A DNA stretch of 64,000 nucleotides from Burkholderiales bacterium. Lineage in GTDB: Bacteria > Pseudomonadota > Gammaproteobacteria > Burkholderiales > SG8-41. The notes below the pieces were generated by a model that worked only from the letters and a program-made list of their open reading frames with translations, made no database searches and was not told the origin of the DNA. Each line of letters begins with the position of its first letter. Positions within the stretch are counted from its first letter, which is position 1. Shown piece by piece: positions 7,955 through 16,474 of this stretch. Both the position numbers and the translations under genes were made by a program. The stretch is from positions 62,001-126,000 of the forward strand of contig JAIEPF010000021.1 of the NCBI GenBank assembly GCA_019749945.1. Direction: 5' to 3'.

Positions 7955-8887
7955 TCAGCGCGGCTTGCCGCCGGCCAGCGCCGACTGGATGGCCGTTTCA
8001 TCCAGCTGCGGCGCCAGCATGCGGATGAAATCGATGACGAACTTGCGTACATGCGATTTCGCGCGCAGCCGGGCGTAGGTCGTCGTCGGTTCAAACAGGT
8101 GGCTCGCGTCGCGTGCGCGCAAACCGCTGTCCTGCGCCTTGTTGTAGGTGATGGTGGTCAGGATCGCGATGCCCAGCCCCAGTTCGACATAAGTCTTGCT
8201 GACATCGGCATCGACCGCGCCGAACACGATGTTCGGCTCGATCCCCGCCTTGCGGAAGGCATTCATCACTTTCCAGCGCCCGCTGTACGCCGGGTCGTAG
8301 GTGATGATCGGGTGTTTGGCGATTTCCTTCAGCGTCAGGGTTTTGGCTTTCAGCACCGGATGCCCGACCGGCGCCACCACGCTGCGCGCCAGCGGAAAGC
8401 AGGCGATCGACGTCAGTGTCGGGAATTCGCGCACGGTATCCGGTCCGATGCTGATGTCGACGTCGCCGGCATCCAGCAATTCGCAGATCTGCTCCGGATT
8501 GCCCTGGCGCAGCCCGAGGCGGATGCCGGGATATTTTTTGATGAACTTCTCGATGATTTTCGGCAGCACATAACGCGCCATGGTGTGCGTGGTGCCGATG
8601 GTCAGCTGCCCCGTCGCTTCCGCGCTGAAATCCTGGCCGAGGTTTTTCAGGTTCTCGATTTCATTCCACACCCGCTTGATTGCGGCAATGGCCTGCTGCC
8701 CGGGTTCGGTCAGCCCGTTGATGCGGTTCCTTTTGCGCACAAAGATGTCGAAGCCCAGTTCCGCTTCGAGCAATTGAATCTGTTTGCTGATGCCCGGTTG
8801 TGAGGTATGCAGCGCATCGGCCGCCGCCGAAATGTGATTGCCCTGGCGGAAGACTTCGAGGATGTACTGCAGTTGTCTGAGCGTCAT
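7955..8887 (-). CDS. LysR-family transcriptional regulator, CysB-like
   Basis: A 310-residue regulator starting at the ATG of MTLRQLQYI. The N-terminal winged helix (residues 1-60) contains 'NHISAAADALHTSQPGISKQIQLLE'-like recognition sequence of the CysB/Cbl branch, in which the motif SQPGISKQI is diagnostic. The remainder is a LysR effector domain with 'LTIGTTHTMARYVLP' and 'GLGIAIL'. It converges on the preceding enolase-superfamily gene, so it may control the SDR-TauD-Bug-enolase operon through a site upstream of 3848, such as the dyad at 3710. Confidence 0.9.
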   Translation of the reverse strand: MTLRQLQYILEVFRQGNHISAAADALHTSQPGISKQIQLLEAELGFDIFVRKRNRINGLTEPGQQAIAAIKRVWNEIENLKNLGQDFSAEATGQLTIGTTHTMARYVLPKIIEKFIKKYPGIRLGLRQGNPEQICELLDAGDVDISIGPDTVREFPTLTSIACFPLARSVVAPVGHPVLKAKTLTLKEIAKHPIITYDPAYSGRWKVMNAFRKAGIEPNIVFGAVDADVSKTYVELGLGIAILTTITYNKAQDSGLRARDASHLFEPTTTYARLRAKSHVRKFVIDFIRMLAPQLDETAIQSALAGGKPR

Positions 8888-8950
8888 GCTGCGACCCCGG
8901 CGGATATAAAATATCAATAAAACAATAGGTTGCGATGTTGGTGTCCGTGT

Positions 8951-9895
8951 TCACTCTGCGCCGGCGCGGGTCTGCCCCAGGGGCGCCGAGCGTTCCTTGA
9001 CCCACTGCAGAAAGGTGCGCACTTCCGGCCGTTCGCGTGCCGCCGGTGTCGCCATCAACCAGTAGGCGCGATCCTGGGTGGATGCGCTGTAGCGGGTATC
9101 GACCAGCGGCGCGACCAGTGAACCGTCCTCCAGAGCCGCGGAAATCAGCGGCAGCCGGCCCAGCGCGATGCCCTGGCCATTGATCGCCGCGCGCAAAAGC
9201 ATGTCGTAATGGCTGAAGCGCAACATGCTTTTTGTTGCGGGCATGGGCGTCCGCATTACCTCGAACCACACCGCCCAGGTCAGCCATGGCGTGAGTTGCT
9301 GCGGATCCTCGAAATTGAGCAATACAAAATTCTTCAGGTCGGCCGGTGTGCGCAGTTTTTTGCCGGCGACCAGTGCCGGACTGCACACCGGCAGCACGCG
9401 TTCACCGAACAGCCTCACGGCGCCCGCGCCGGCGTGTTGGCGCGTCGAATAACGGATCGCCACATCCATGCGCTCGCGTTCGAGATCCAGCACCGTGTTG
9501 TCGGCGGCGACATGCACCGCGATGTCCGGATGCTGCCGCTGGAAATCCGCGAGCTGCGGCACCAGCCACAGGGACGCAAAGGTCATTGCCGTGGTCACGG
9601 TGACCACGCGGTCGCCGCGCGTCGCGGAGAGGCTGGCGCCGGCCTCGCGCAACTGGTGCAGCGCCTGGCTGACGTCGCGGTAATAACGCTGTCCTGCTTC
9701 GGTCAGCAGCAGCGCGCGCGTGCGGCGGATGAACAGCGGCAGTCCGAGCTGGGTTTCCAGCTGCTGAATCTGCCGGCTGACCGCCGACTGCGACAGGAAC
9801 AACTCGGCGCCAGCGCGCGTGAACGACAGATGCCGCGCCGCCGCCTCGAAGGCTTTCAGCAGGTCGAGCGCCGGCAGTTCGCGGGGTTTATACAT
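8951..9895 (-). CDS. LysR-family transcriptional regulator, GcvA-like
   Basis: A 314-residue LysR protein. The start is set at ATG 9895 (MYKPRELPALDLLKAFEAAA), where similarity to the GcvA branch begins; longer frames add only unrelated residues. The helix-turn-helix reads 'LSFTRAGAELFLSQSAVSRQI' split over two helices, and the effector domain ends with 'YWLMATPAARERPEVRTFL', typical of GcvA. It is transcribed away from the DUF2917 gene at 10017, a pairing common in Burkholderiales, which suggests control of that divergent gene. Confidence 0.9.
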   Translation of the reverse strand: MYKPRELPALDLLKAFEAAARHLSFTRAGAELFLSQSAVSRQIQQLETQLGLPLFIRRTRALLLTEAGQRYYRDVSQALHQLREAGASLSATRGDRVVTVTTAMTFASLWLVPQLADFQRQHPDIAVHVAADNTVLDLERERMDVAIRYSTRQHAGAGAVRLFGERVLPVCSPALVAGKKLRTPADLKNFVLLNFEDPQQLTPWLTWAVWFEVMRTPMPATKSMLRFSHYDMLLRAAINGQGIALGRLPLISAALEDGSLVAPLVDTRYSASTQDRAYWLMATPAARERPEVRTFLQWVKERSAPLGQTRAGAE

Positions 9896-10016
9896 GCGTT
9901 TTATGCATTCATAGCTTGCAAAAAGATCGTTTGTCCGGCGGTTTTGTTTGCCGGATATTGCCTTCAGGCGCCGGCACAAGCCGGCAGTAACCAATCATGC
10001 AGGAAACGCATCCATT

Positions 10017-10487
10017 ATGAACACCCCGATCCGGCACGACAAGCAGGACCCGCAGCTGCGCGATCTCGCGGCGGGCGCTGCACTTTCAATCGCCGGTCGC
10101 CGCGGCAGCGTGGTACGCGTGCTGCGGGGCCGGGCATGGATTACCCAGGAAGGCGACGCGCACGACTATGTCGTGCCCGCCGGCACGCGTTTTTGCGCGG
10201 CGCGTGACGGCCATCTGGTGGTCAGCGCAGTGGCGGATGACACGCGCATCGCGATATATCGCGTGCGCCCGCTGCCGTCCGGCGACTGGTCGCGCAACCG
10301 GGTGCGCCTTGACCCGGATTTCACCGACAAGGTGCGTCATGAAGCGCACCGGGCGCAGGCCTTGTATATCGCGCAACTGTTGTGCGGGTTGTGGCGCCGC
10401 GTCCGGAACCTGTGGACGCAGCGCGCGCCATCCCGCCGTCACGACGCAGTGTCGCCGGCACAGATGCGCAGATACCATTGCGGATGA
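10017..10487 (+). CDS. DUF2917 family protein
   Basis: A 156-residue protein with no signal peptide. The ATG at 10017 lies close after AGGAAACG. The 'LSIAGRRGSVVRVLRGRAWIT' and 'DYVVPAGTRFCA' segments form the short beta-rich, cupin-like DUF2917 domain (about residues 15-80). The C-terminal half is basic and variable. The function of the family is unknown, but it is repeatedly found divergent from GcvA-like LysR genes, as here. Confidence 0.75.
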   Translation: MNTPIRHDKQDPQLRDLAAGAALSIAGRRGSVVRVLRGRAWITQEGDAHDYVVPAGTRFCAARDGHLVVSAVADDTRIAIYRVRPLPSGDWSRNRVRLDPDFTDKVRHEAHRAQALYIAQLLCGLWRRVRNLWTQRAPSRRHDAVSPAQMRRYHCG

Positions 10488-10522
10488 CGGGCATGCTGCC
10501 CCTGCCACAGCGGAGACCTTCC

Positions 10523-11005
10523 ATGAGCCGGATGAGCCATTCGATCGCGATTTATGCCGCCGAGGCGCCGCCGAAGGCGAAACAAACCAATTATCCCGAG
10601 CCGTTCGCTTCACGCGTCGCGGGCCGGCGCAAACATCCGCTGGGCGATCTGTTCGGCCTGAAAAATTTCGGCGTCAACCTGACGCACCTTGCGCCGGGCG
10701 CGGTTTCGGCGCTGCGCCATGCGCACACCGCGCAGGATGAATTCATCTACATCCTGCAGGGGGCGCCGCTCTTGATCACCGATGCCGGCGAAACCCCGCT
10801 CGAGCCGGGCATGTGCGCCGGCTTCAGGGCGGGCAGCGGCAACGCCCACCACCTGGTGAATCGGGGCGATGCAGCGGTGGTCTATCTCGAAATCGGCGAC
10901 CGCAGCGCCGGCGACCGCGCGACCTATCCCGATGATGACCTGCAGGCGCAGATGGATGCCGCGGGGCAGTGGGTGTTCACCCATAAAGACGGCAGTCGTT
11001 ACTGA
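10523..11005 (+). CDS. cupin-domain protein
   Basis: A 160-residue single-domain cupin. I chose ATG 10523 (MSRMSHSIAIYAAEAPP), preceded by CGGAGACC; the frame is open further upstream but without a start supported by a ribosome site. The metal-binding motif 'LRHAHTAQDEFIYILQG' (two His and Glu) and the second motif 'GNAHHLVNRGD' are intact, so it could bind a divalent metal. Related proteins act as small dioxygenases, isomerases or sensors. It is followed 14 nt later by an enoyl-CoA hydratase gene. Confidence 0.82.
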   Translation: MSRMSHSIAIYAAEAPPKAKQTNYPEPFASRVAGRRKHPLGDLFGLKNFGVNLTHLAPGAVSALRHAHTAQDEFIYILQGAPLLITDAGETPLEPGMCAGFRAGSGNAHHLVNRGDAAVVYLEIGDRSAGDRATYPDDDLQAQMDAAGQWVFTHKDGSRY

Positions 11006-11019
11006 AAGGCTTCGCAACC

Positions 11020-11811
11020 ATGACCACACTGGCACCCTATGACATCGCCGGCGGCATTGCCACGGTGACACTCAACCGCCCGGAGAAGCTGAACGCGATC
11101 AATTACGCGATGGCCGACCAGTTGATGGCCGTGCTCGATGCCATCGAATCCAATGCCGCCGTGCGCGCGGTGATCCTCACCGGCGCCGGGGACCGCGCAT
11201 TCTGCGCCGGCGGCGACATCCACGAGTTTTCGCAGAGCGTGCGTAAGGGCACGACGGTTGCGATGCGTGAATTCGTGCGCCGCGGCCAGACCCTGACTTC
11301 GCGCATCGAGGCTTACACCAAACCCGTCATCGTCGCCGTCAACGGACTGGCCTATGGCGGCGGCTGCGAGATCACCGAAGCCGCGCACCTCGCGGTGGCC
11401 GCAGACCATGCCGAATTCGCCAAACCCGAAATCAATCTCGGCATGCCGCCGACCTTCGGCGGCACCCAGCGCCTGCCGCGGCTGGCCGGGCGCAAACGCG
11501 CGCTGGAACTGCTGCTCACCGGCGATACGTTTTCCGCGGCCCGCGCGCTGGAGCTGGGTCTGGTCAACCGCGTGGTGCCGGCGCCGGAACTGATGCCGGC
11601 GGCGCGCGCACTGGCGCAGCGCATCCTGCGCCATTCACCGCTCGCCGCCGCCGGCATTCTCAGCGCCGTCACCCGCGGCATCAACGCCAGCATCGGTGAA
11701 GGCCTGCTGATGGAAAGCGAACAGTTCGCCCGCCTGGTGACTAGTCACGACCTCACTGAAGGACTGGAGGCGTGGAAGGCACGCCGCGCCCCGGTGTATG
11801 CCGGACGCTGA
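11020..11811 (+). CDS. enoyl-CoA hydratase/isomerase family protein
   Basis: A 263-residue crotonase-fold enzyme. The oxyanion-hole segments are visible as 'FCAGGDIHEF' (61-70) and 'AYGGGCEITEA' (111-121), and the two acid/base glutamates of hydratases fit Glu117 and Glu137 ('FAKPEINLGMPP'). It probably adds water to a 2-enoyl-CoA, although crotonase-fold members also isomerise or hydrolyse CoA esters. AAAGG precedes the ATG by about 10 nt. It sits in a same-strand run with the cupin and DinB-fold genes. Confidence 0.9.
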   Translation: MTTLAPYDIAGGIATVTLNRPEKLNAINYAMADQLMAVLDAIESNAAVRAVILTGAGDRAFCAGGDIHEFSQSVRKGTTVAMREFVRRGQTLTSRIEAYTKPVIVAVNGLAYGGGCEITEAAHLAVAADHAEFAKPEINLGMPPTFGGTQRLPRLAGRKRALELLLTGDTFSAARALELGLVNRVVPAPELMPAARALAQRILRHSPLAAAGILSAVTRGINASIGEGLLMESEQFARLVTSHDLTEGLEAWKARRAPVYAGR

Positions 11812-11857
11812 GAACCGGCGTCTGATGACTTGCGCCCTCTGACAGGAATCTGAAGCG

Positions 11858-12367
11858 ATGCTGCCGACCGATCACTACGCACTGATGGCCCGCTACAACC
11901 ACTGGATGAACCAAAAGCTCTACGCGATCTGCGCCGGGATGCCCGACGCCGAACGCAAAAAGGACCGCGGCGCGTTTTTCAAGTCGATCCACGGCACGCT
12001 GAATCACCTGCTGTTCGGCGATACGGTGTGGATGGGGCGGTTCCAGGGACGCGACATCCCGACGACGATCATCGCCGAGATGCATGCGGACTTCGGCGAA
12101 CTGCGCGCCGCGCGCGAGGCCATGGATGCGCGCATCATGGAGTGGACAGCAACGCTGACACCGCAGTGGCTGGCGGCGCCATTCCGCTTCACCAGCAACG
12201 TCGACCGCCGGACGCGCACGCTGCCGGCCTGGGCGCTGGTGGCGCAGCTGTTCAATCACCAGACCCATCACCGCGGCCAGCTCACCACGCTGCTGTTCCA
12301 GCACGGCATCGATCCGGGGGTGACCGATATTCCCTTTTTGCCGGAGTTTGCCGGCTGTATCGAGTGA
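11858..12367 (+). CDS. DinB-family (DNA-damage-inducible-type) protein
   Basis: A 169-residue four-helix-bundle protein. His residues in 'SIHGTLNHLLFGD' and 'LFNHQTHHRGQLTTLL' supply the three-histidine metal site of the DinB/YfiT-like superfamily, and the tail motif HQTHHRGQ is diagnostic. Members include thiol-dependent transferases and hydrolases; most are uncharacterised. It ends 8 nt before the convergent stop of a Bug gene. This family is unrelated to DNA polymerase IV, which is also called DinB. Confidence 0.88.
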   Translation: MLPTDHYALMARYNHWMNQKLYAICAGMPDAERKKDRGAFFKSIHGTLNHLLFGDTVWMGRFQGRDIPTTIIAEMHADFGELRAAREAMDARIMEWTATLTPQWLAAPFRFTSNVDRRTRTLPAWALVAQLFNHQTHHRGQLTTLLFQHGIDPGVTDIPFLPEFAGCIE

Positions 12368-12374
12368 GCCGCGG

Positions 12375-13367
12375 TCAATCCGCCTGCGCACCCGAGGCCT
12401 TGATCACCTTCGCGTACTTCTCGATCTCGCGCAGCAGGTAGGCGCTCATTTCTTCCGGTGAGCTGGCCAGCGGCACGGCGCCCTGGTTTTCCATCAGCTT
12501 TTTCACATCCGGATCGGTCAGCACCTTGGTCATTTCGGCGTGGAAGCGCGTGATGATGGCGGGCGGTGTCTTGGCCGGGAAAAACATGCCGTACCAGTTG
12601 TCGCTCTCGAAGCCCTTCAGCGTTTCATCCACCGTCGGCACATTGGGCATCGACGGTGCGCGTTTCAGCGTGGTCACCGCCAGCGCGCGCATGCGGCCGG
12701 AATCGATGTGCGGCAATGCCGCGATGATGGTGGTGAACAGCATGTCGATTTCGCCGCTGGCCAGCGCAATCACCGCCTGGCCGGCGCCCTTGTAGGGGAT
12801 GTGGGTCATCGTCGTGCCGGTCATGGTCTTCAGCAGTTCTGCGGCGAGGTGGCTGGTGGTGCCGGTGCTGTTGGAGCCGAAATTGAATACGCCGGGTCTG
12901 GCTTTGGCCAGGCCGACCAGTTCCCTGACGTTTTTCGCCGGCACCGAAGGATGGGTGACCAATATCAACGGCGTCGACGACACCAGCATCACCGGCGCGA
13001 AATCGCGCGTCGCGTTGTAATTCAACTTGCGGTAGAGGGAGGCGTTGACCGCGAGTGACGCCGACTGGAACAGCACCGTGTAACCGTCCGCCGGCGATTT
13101 CGCCACCAGCTCAGCGCCGATGTTGCCGCCGGCCCCCGTGCGGTTGTCGACGATGACCTGCTGGCCGAGCGCGGGCTGCAGTTTGAGCGAGAACAAGCGC
13201 GCCTGGATATCCGTGCCGCCGCCGACGGCGAAAGGCACGATCATGCGCACCGGGCGCGTCGGCCAGTTCTGCGCCAGCGCGGATGTGGCGCCGCACAGCA
13301 GGCCGCCGGCCAGCACCAGGGCGGTGATGAATGCAGAACGGCAGTGTTGCGGGTTGCGGGTGTGCAT
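12375..13367 (-). CDS. Bug/TctC-family periplasmic solute-binding protein
   Basis: A 330-residue binding protein with GGAGAC shortly before ATG 13367. The frame is open to 13535, but only this start gives a signal peptide (basic MHTRNPQHCR, hydrophobic run, SALAQ cleavage near 33). The pocket loop is AVGGGTDI and the second lobe has DNRTGAGGNIGA. Here the gene is isolated: its neighbours are a convergent DinB-fold gene and a methyltransferase gene in the same direction, so no pathway can be assigned. Confidence 0.92.
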   Translation of the reverse strand: MHTRNPQHCRSAFITALVLAGGLLCGATSALAQNWPTRPVRMIVPFAVGGGTDIQARLFSLKLQPALGQQVIVDNRTGAGGNIGAELVAKSPADGYTVLFQSASLAVNASLYRKLNYNATRDFAPVMLVSSTPLILVTHPSVPAKNVRELVGLAKARPGVFNFGSNSTGTTSHLAAELLKTMTGTTMTHIPYKGAGQAVIALASGEIDMLFTTIIAALPHIDSGRMRALAVTTLKRAPSMPNVPTVDETLKGFESDNWYGMFFPAKTPPAIITRFHAEMTKVLTDPDVKKLMENQGAVPLASSPEEMSAYLLREIEKYAKVIKASGAQAD

Positions 13368-13503
13368 GGTGTGGGTCTCCTCGCGGGTGGTGATGGCCGG
13401 CTGCGCGATGTTCGCCTGTGGCGATGTTTTTTTTGCGCGGCGCAGCGCGGGAATGCGGCAGAGACTATGCCCGCTCTCCGGCCCAGTCAAGCCGGTCGCC
13501 GTG

Positions 13504-14316
13504 TTACTGCCGCACCGCCAGCAGGCCGTCGCCATTCACCGTCACCACGAACCCGGCGCGCCGCAGGCGGCTCGCTGCTTCATCGGGCAGATCGCGGCCG
13601 CTGCTCAGCTTGTTGGGTGAACCGGTGTAATGGAACATGCGCCCGCGGCGTTTGATCACGCGTGCGAGCTGATCGTAAAACTGCTGTGAATAAAGTTCGC
13701 CGGCGATGCCGAAACGCGGCGGGTCGTGCAGGATGGCATCGACCGAGGCGGCGGGAATGCGGGCAATCTCCCGCGTGATGTCGCCCGGTGTCAGTGTCAG
13801 CGCCGGGCCGGCCTCAGGCGACCACGGATTCAAGCTGCGCAGCCAGATCACATCGGGATTTTTTTCGAAGGACTGCACCTGCTGCGCTCCGCCCTGCAGG
13901 CACCACGCCGCGAAATAACCGAGGCCGCCGCAGGTGTCGAGGATCAGCTTGCCGCGCGGCGCAATCAATCCCACCTTGCGCTCGGCATCGGCATACGGCG
14001 ACACCAGCGCCGTGGGCAGCATCTTGATGCCGTCGATCTCAAAGGTCGGCGCGCCCCAGGTGGTGGGCACCAGCTTGATCAGCGAGTTGGTGAACCGCGA
14101 TACCGGTGCAAAACCTTCCGCCGTCCAGTGATAGATCGTGCGCTCGCGGCAGGCGTCGAACCAGGGATACTCGCGGCCCCGCCAGGACCAGCCCGCTTCA
14201 CGGATGGCAACGGTGGTCTGCGTGCGCTCGAGATCCAGCGAACACGCGGCCGTGGCGGCGCCGGCGCGCCGGGCGGCGCGTAGGGCCTTGTGGACGTGCA
14301 GGGTGAGGAGTGGAAT
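13504..14316 (-). CDS. predicted class I methyltransferase with an unclear start codon
   Basis: A SAM-dependent methyltransferase-like protein. The Rossmann motif I is 'LILDTCGGLGYFAAW', motif II has 'QSFEKNPDV', and the catalytic-type 'ILHDPPRFG' recalls the DPPY/NPPY motif of HemK-like and RNA methyltransferases. The first ATG/GTG in frame is GTG 14070, but the frame stays open to 14388 and upstream residues look like genuine protein ('AACSLDLERTQTTVAIREAG'). I therefore place the start near ATT 14316, which would give MPLLTLHVHK and 270 residues. A sequencing error or an unusual start would explain the lack of ATG. The target is unknown. Confidence 0.65.
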   Translation of the reverse strand: MPLLTLHVHKALRAARRAGAATAACSLDLERTQTTVAIREAGWSWRGREYPWFDACRERTIYHWTAEGFAPVSRFTNSLIKLVPTTWGAPTFEIDGIKMLPTALVSPYADAERKVGLIAPRGKLILDTCGGLGYFAAWCLQGGAQQVQSFEKNPDVIWLRSLNPWSPEAGPALTLTPGDITREIARIPAASVDAILHDPPRFGIAGELYSQQFYDQLARVIKRRGRMFHYTGSPNKLSSGRDLPDEAASRLRRAGFVVTVNGDGLLAVRQ

Positions 14317-14567
14317 CGGCGGCTCGCGGCAGAGGATGGCAGGGCGGGATGGTCGGCGGCGACCCCGATGCGCGGCACAAGTTTTTGTTTACATTGGATA
14401 TTTAATCCGGACATGACATCACCCGGCGATCTTGTGCTGGGCGCAGCTTACACCGCGGCTTGCCGTGCCGGCGCCTTTTTTGCCCGGTCTTGCCCGCCGT
14501 GATTGCCCTTTTTCCCAATCAAAGTTAGCTTAGCCGGCCCAGCACAATGTCATAGCCCCGGAGCGCC

Positions 14568-15857
14568 ATGAAACAACGGTTGCGGCTGCTGATTGTTGAA
14601 AGCTCGAACGCCGACCTGGCAGCGCTGCTGCACGCGCTCGACAGCCAGGGCTTTGACAGCAGCTACACCGTGGTCGCCACGCCGGCGGACATGCGCGCGG
14701 CACTCGAGACGCAGGCGTGTGACCTGATCCTCTGCGGCCAGCCCATCCCCGGTTTCCCCGCCCCGGCAGCGCTGGCGATGGCAAAAGAAGTGTGTCCGCT
14801 GCTGCCGTTCATCATCGTGTCCTGTGAAAACGACCTCAACCTCGCGGTGGCGCTGATCAAGCTCGGCGCGCAGGACTATGTGCAAAAAAGCGAACTGATG
14901 CGCCTCGGGCCGATCATCGATCGCGAGCTGCGCAGTGCCGAATGGCGGCGCCGGCAGAAAGTCACCGAAGACCGGCTCTACGAAACCCAGGAACTGTTCC
15001 GCGCCATCGTCGAAAACGTCGGCGACCTCGTCGCCGTGCTCGACACCGAAGGCCGCCGCGTCTACAACAGCCCCTCGTACCGGCCGCTGTTCCGCGAGAA
15101 GGACATCCGCCAGGGCAGCAGCTCCTTCATGGAAATCCATCCCGACGACCGCGAGCGGATCAAGGAAGTCTTTCGCAAGACGGTCGAGACGGGCATCGGC
15201 GAGTGTTCCGAATTCCGCTTTGTGCTGCGCGACGGCAGCATCCGCTACATGGAGTCCGACGGCCGCGCCATCCGCGATGCCGACGGCAGGGTGTGCAAGG
15301 TGGTGGTGGTGTCGCGCGACATCACCGAACAAAAACGCCTCGAAGCCGACCTGCGCGAAATGGCCGCCACCGACATGCTGACGGGGCTGCCGAACCGGCG
15401 CCACTTTCTCGCCCAGCTCGAGCAGGAAAAAGCCCGCGTCAGCCGCGCCGAGGAAAAAAGCGCCGCGGTGCTGATGATCGACATCGACCATTTCAAGGTG
15501 GTCAACGATACCTTCGGCCATGCCACCGGCGACCAGGTGTTGCGCCATTTGGCCGACCTGATGCGCGAAGACCTGCGCAAGATCGACACTCTGGGGCGGC
15601 TCGGCGGCGAGGAATTCGCGGTGATCCTGCCCGGTGCCGATTCGGCAGCAGCCGAAGTTTTTGCCGAACGCCTGCGCCGGCAGGTCGCGGACACACCGGC
15701 CAAACACGAAAGCTGGACCATTCCGCTGACCATCAGCATCGGCGTCAGCGAAATCAAACCGGGCGACGCCAGCGCTGACGATGCGCTGACGCGTGCGGAT
15801 CGGGCGCTTTATCGCGCCAAGGAATGCGGGCGGAACCGGGTGACGGTTGAGGTCTGA
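14568..15857 (+). CDS. receiver-like/PAS/GGDEF diguanylate cyclase
   Basis: A 429-residue signalling protein. Residues 1-120 form a receiver-like domain, but the phosphoacceptor position reads DLILCGQP with Gly57 instead of Asp, so it cannot be phosphorylated there; the conserved Lys107 remains. A PAS domain (about 145-255) ends in the usual 'VVSRDITEQKRLEADL' linker. The GGDEF domain has an intact GGEEF active site (346-350) and an I-site RKID (337-340) for feedback inhibition. It would make cyclic di-GMP in the cytoplasm; no membrane segment is present. GGAG lies just upstream of ATG. Confidence 0.92.
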   Translation: MKQRLRLLIVESSNADLAALLHALDSQGFDSSYTVVATPADMRAALETQACDLILCGQPIPGFPAPAALAMAKEVCPLLPFIIVSCENDLNLAVALIKLGAQDYVQKSELMRLGPIIDRELRSAEWRRRQKVTEDRLYETQELFRAIVENVGDLVAVLDTEGRRVYNSPSYRPLFREKDIRQGSSSFMEIHPDDRERIKEVFRKTVETGIGECSEFRFVLRDGSIRYMESDGRAIRDADGRVCKVVVVSRDITEQKRLEADLREMAATDMLTGLPNRRHFLAQLEQEKARVSRAEEKSAAVLMIDIDHFKVVNDTFGHATGDQVLRHLADLMREDLRKIDTLGRLGGEEFAVILPGADSAAAEVFAERLRRQVADTPAKHESWTIPLTISIGVSEIKPGDASADDALTRADRALYRAKECGRNRVTVEV

Positions 15858-15924
15858 GTAGCCGGCAACGCGGGATTTCCTGAATCGCTGTGCCCACGCC
15901 TTGAAGCCGTTGTTGCGACGAATT

Positions 15925-15952
15925 CAAAAACAATAATAAAAACATATAGTTA
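15925..15952. repeat. AT-rich intergenic motif sharing AAACATATAGTTA with 44817-44844
   Basis: An AT-rich 28-nt stretch shortly after the diguanylate cyclase gene shares the core AACATATAGTTA with a stretch just after the rhodanese gene (44817-44844). Looser relatives, with CAATAAAA plus A/T runs, lie at 8905-8930 and, inverted, at 20689-20720, 51550-51570 and 60970-60992. A dispersed element or a preferred transcript-end sequence is possible. Confidence 0.3.
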
Positions 15953-16005
15953 CGGGCCATTCACGGGTGGGATTGCAGCAGTGGCTACGTTCCGGCTTGA
16001 TGAGC

Positions 16006-16021
16006 ATACGAATATTCGTAT
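16006..16021. promoter_or_regulatory. 16-bp perfect palindrome overlapping a -10 box
   Basis: ATACGAATATTCGTAT is a perfect 8+8 inverted repeat. It overlaps the TATAAT hexamer at 16019-16024, which sits 7 nt before the ATG of the truncated toxin at 16031. The position is what is expected for an operator bound by a HigA-like antitoxin that represses its own promoter. Confidence 0.6.
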
Positions 16022-16030
16022 AATCTTTCC

Positions 16031-16129
16031 ATGAAGCGCATACGGTTCATCGGAACGTCCAGGGACGATCTTTCTGCATTCCCGTCATCTGCACGAAACC
16101 GCCTTACCGTGATGCACAAGCGCTTGTAA
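16031..16129 (+). pseudogene. truncated HigB/gp49-like toxin remnant
   Basis: An ATG-started frame of 32 codons, MKRIRFIGTSRDDLSAFPSS onward, matches the N-terminus of phage-derived gp49/HigB-type toxins, which begin with a K-(x)-(x)-F-(V/I)-G-(S/T)-S-x-x-D-L-x-x-F-P pattern and run to about 110 residues. A TAA at 16127 ends it about 80 residues early, and the rest of the toxin, including its catalytic end, is missing. The promoter, operator and the downstream antitoxin are retained. Confidence 0.6.
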
Positions 16130-16141
16130 AAGGAACCCAGC

Positions 16142-16426
16142 GTGGCCGCAAAAATGACTGAATTCAGCGGGAACATTTTCCGCGATCTCGGCTTTCCGCC
16201 GCATGAGGCGGAAGTGATGCTGTTGCGCGCGCAGCTCGCGGAAGCCCTGCGCGTCTGGATGGAGCGCGAAGCATTGACCCAGGCGCAAACCGCAAAACGT
16301 CTCGGCGTGACCCAGCCGCGCGTCTCGGAAATCGTCCGCGGCAAGGTCGAGTTGCTGTCGCTGGATTACCTCGTTGGGCTGTGCGCGAAGGCGGGGATTT
16401 CGGTGGGTGTACGTGTGGCGGCGTAA
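16142..16426 (+). CDS. XRE-family HTH antitoxin (HigA-like)
   Basis: A 94-residue DNA-binding protein started at GTG 16142, 7 nt after AAAGGAA; an ATG at 16154 is an alternative. The helix-turn-helix is 'LTQAQTAKRLGVTQPRVSEI', and the family usually partners gp49/HigB toxins by binding the toxin and the operon operator. Here the toxin at 16031 is broken, so this would be an orphan antitoxin that may still bind the palindrome at 16006 or neutralise toxins encoded elsewhere. Confidence 0.8.
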   Translation: MAAKMTEFSGNIFRDLGFPPHEAEVMLLRAQLAEALRVWMEREALTQAQTAKRLGVTQPRVSEIVRGKVELLSLDYLVGLCAKAGISVGVRVAA

Positions 16427-16474
16427 GCCGTCGTGTCACCTCACTGAAAGCGGGCGAACTGATGAAGATCAAAT

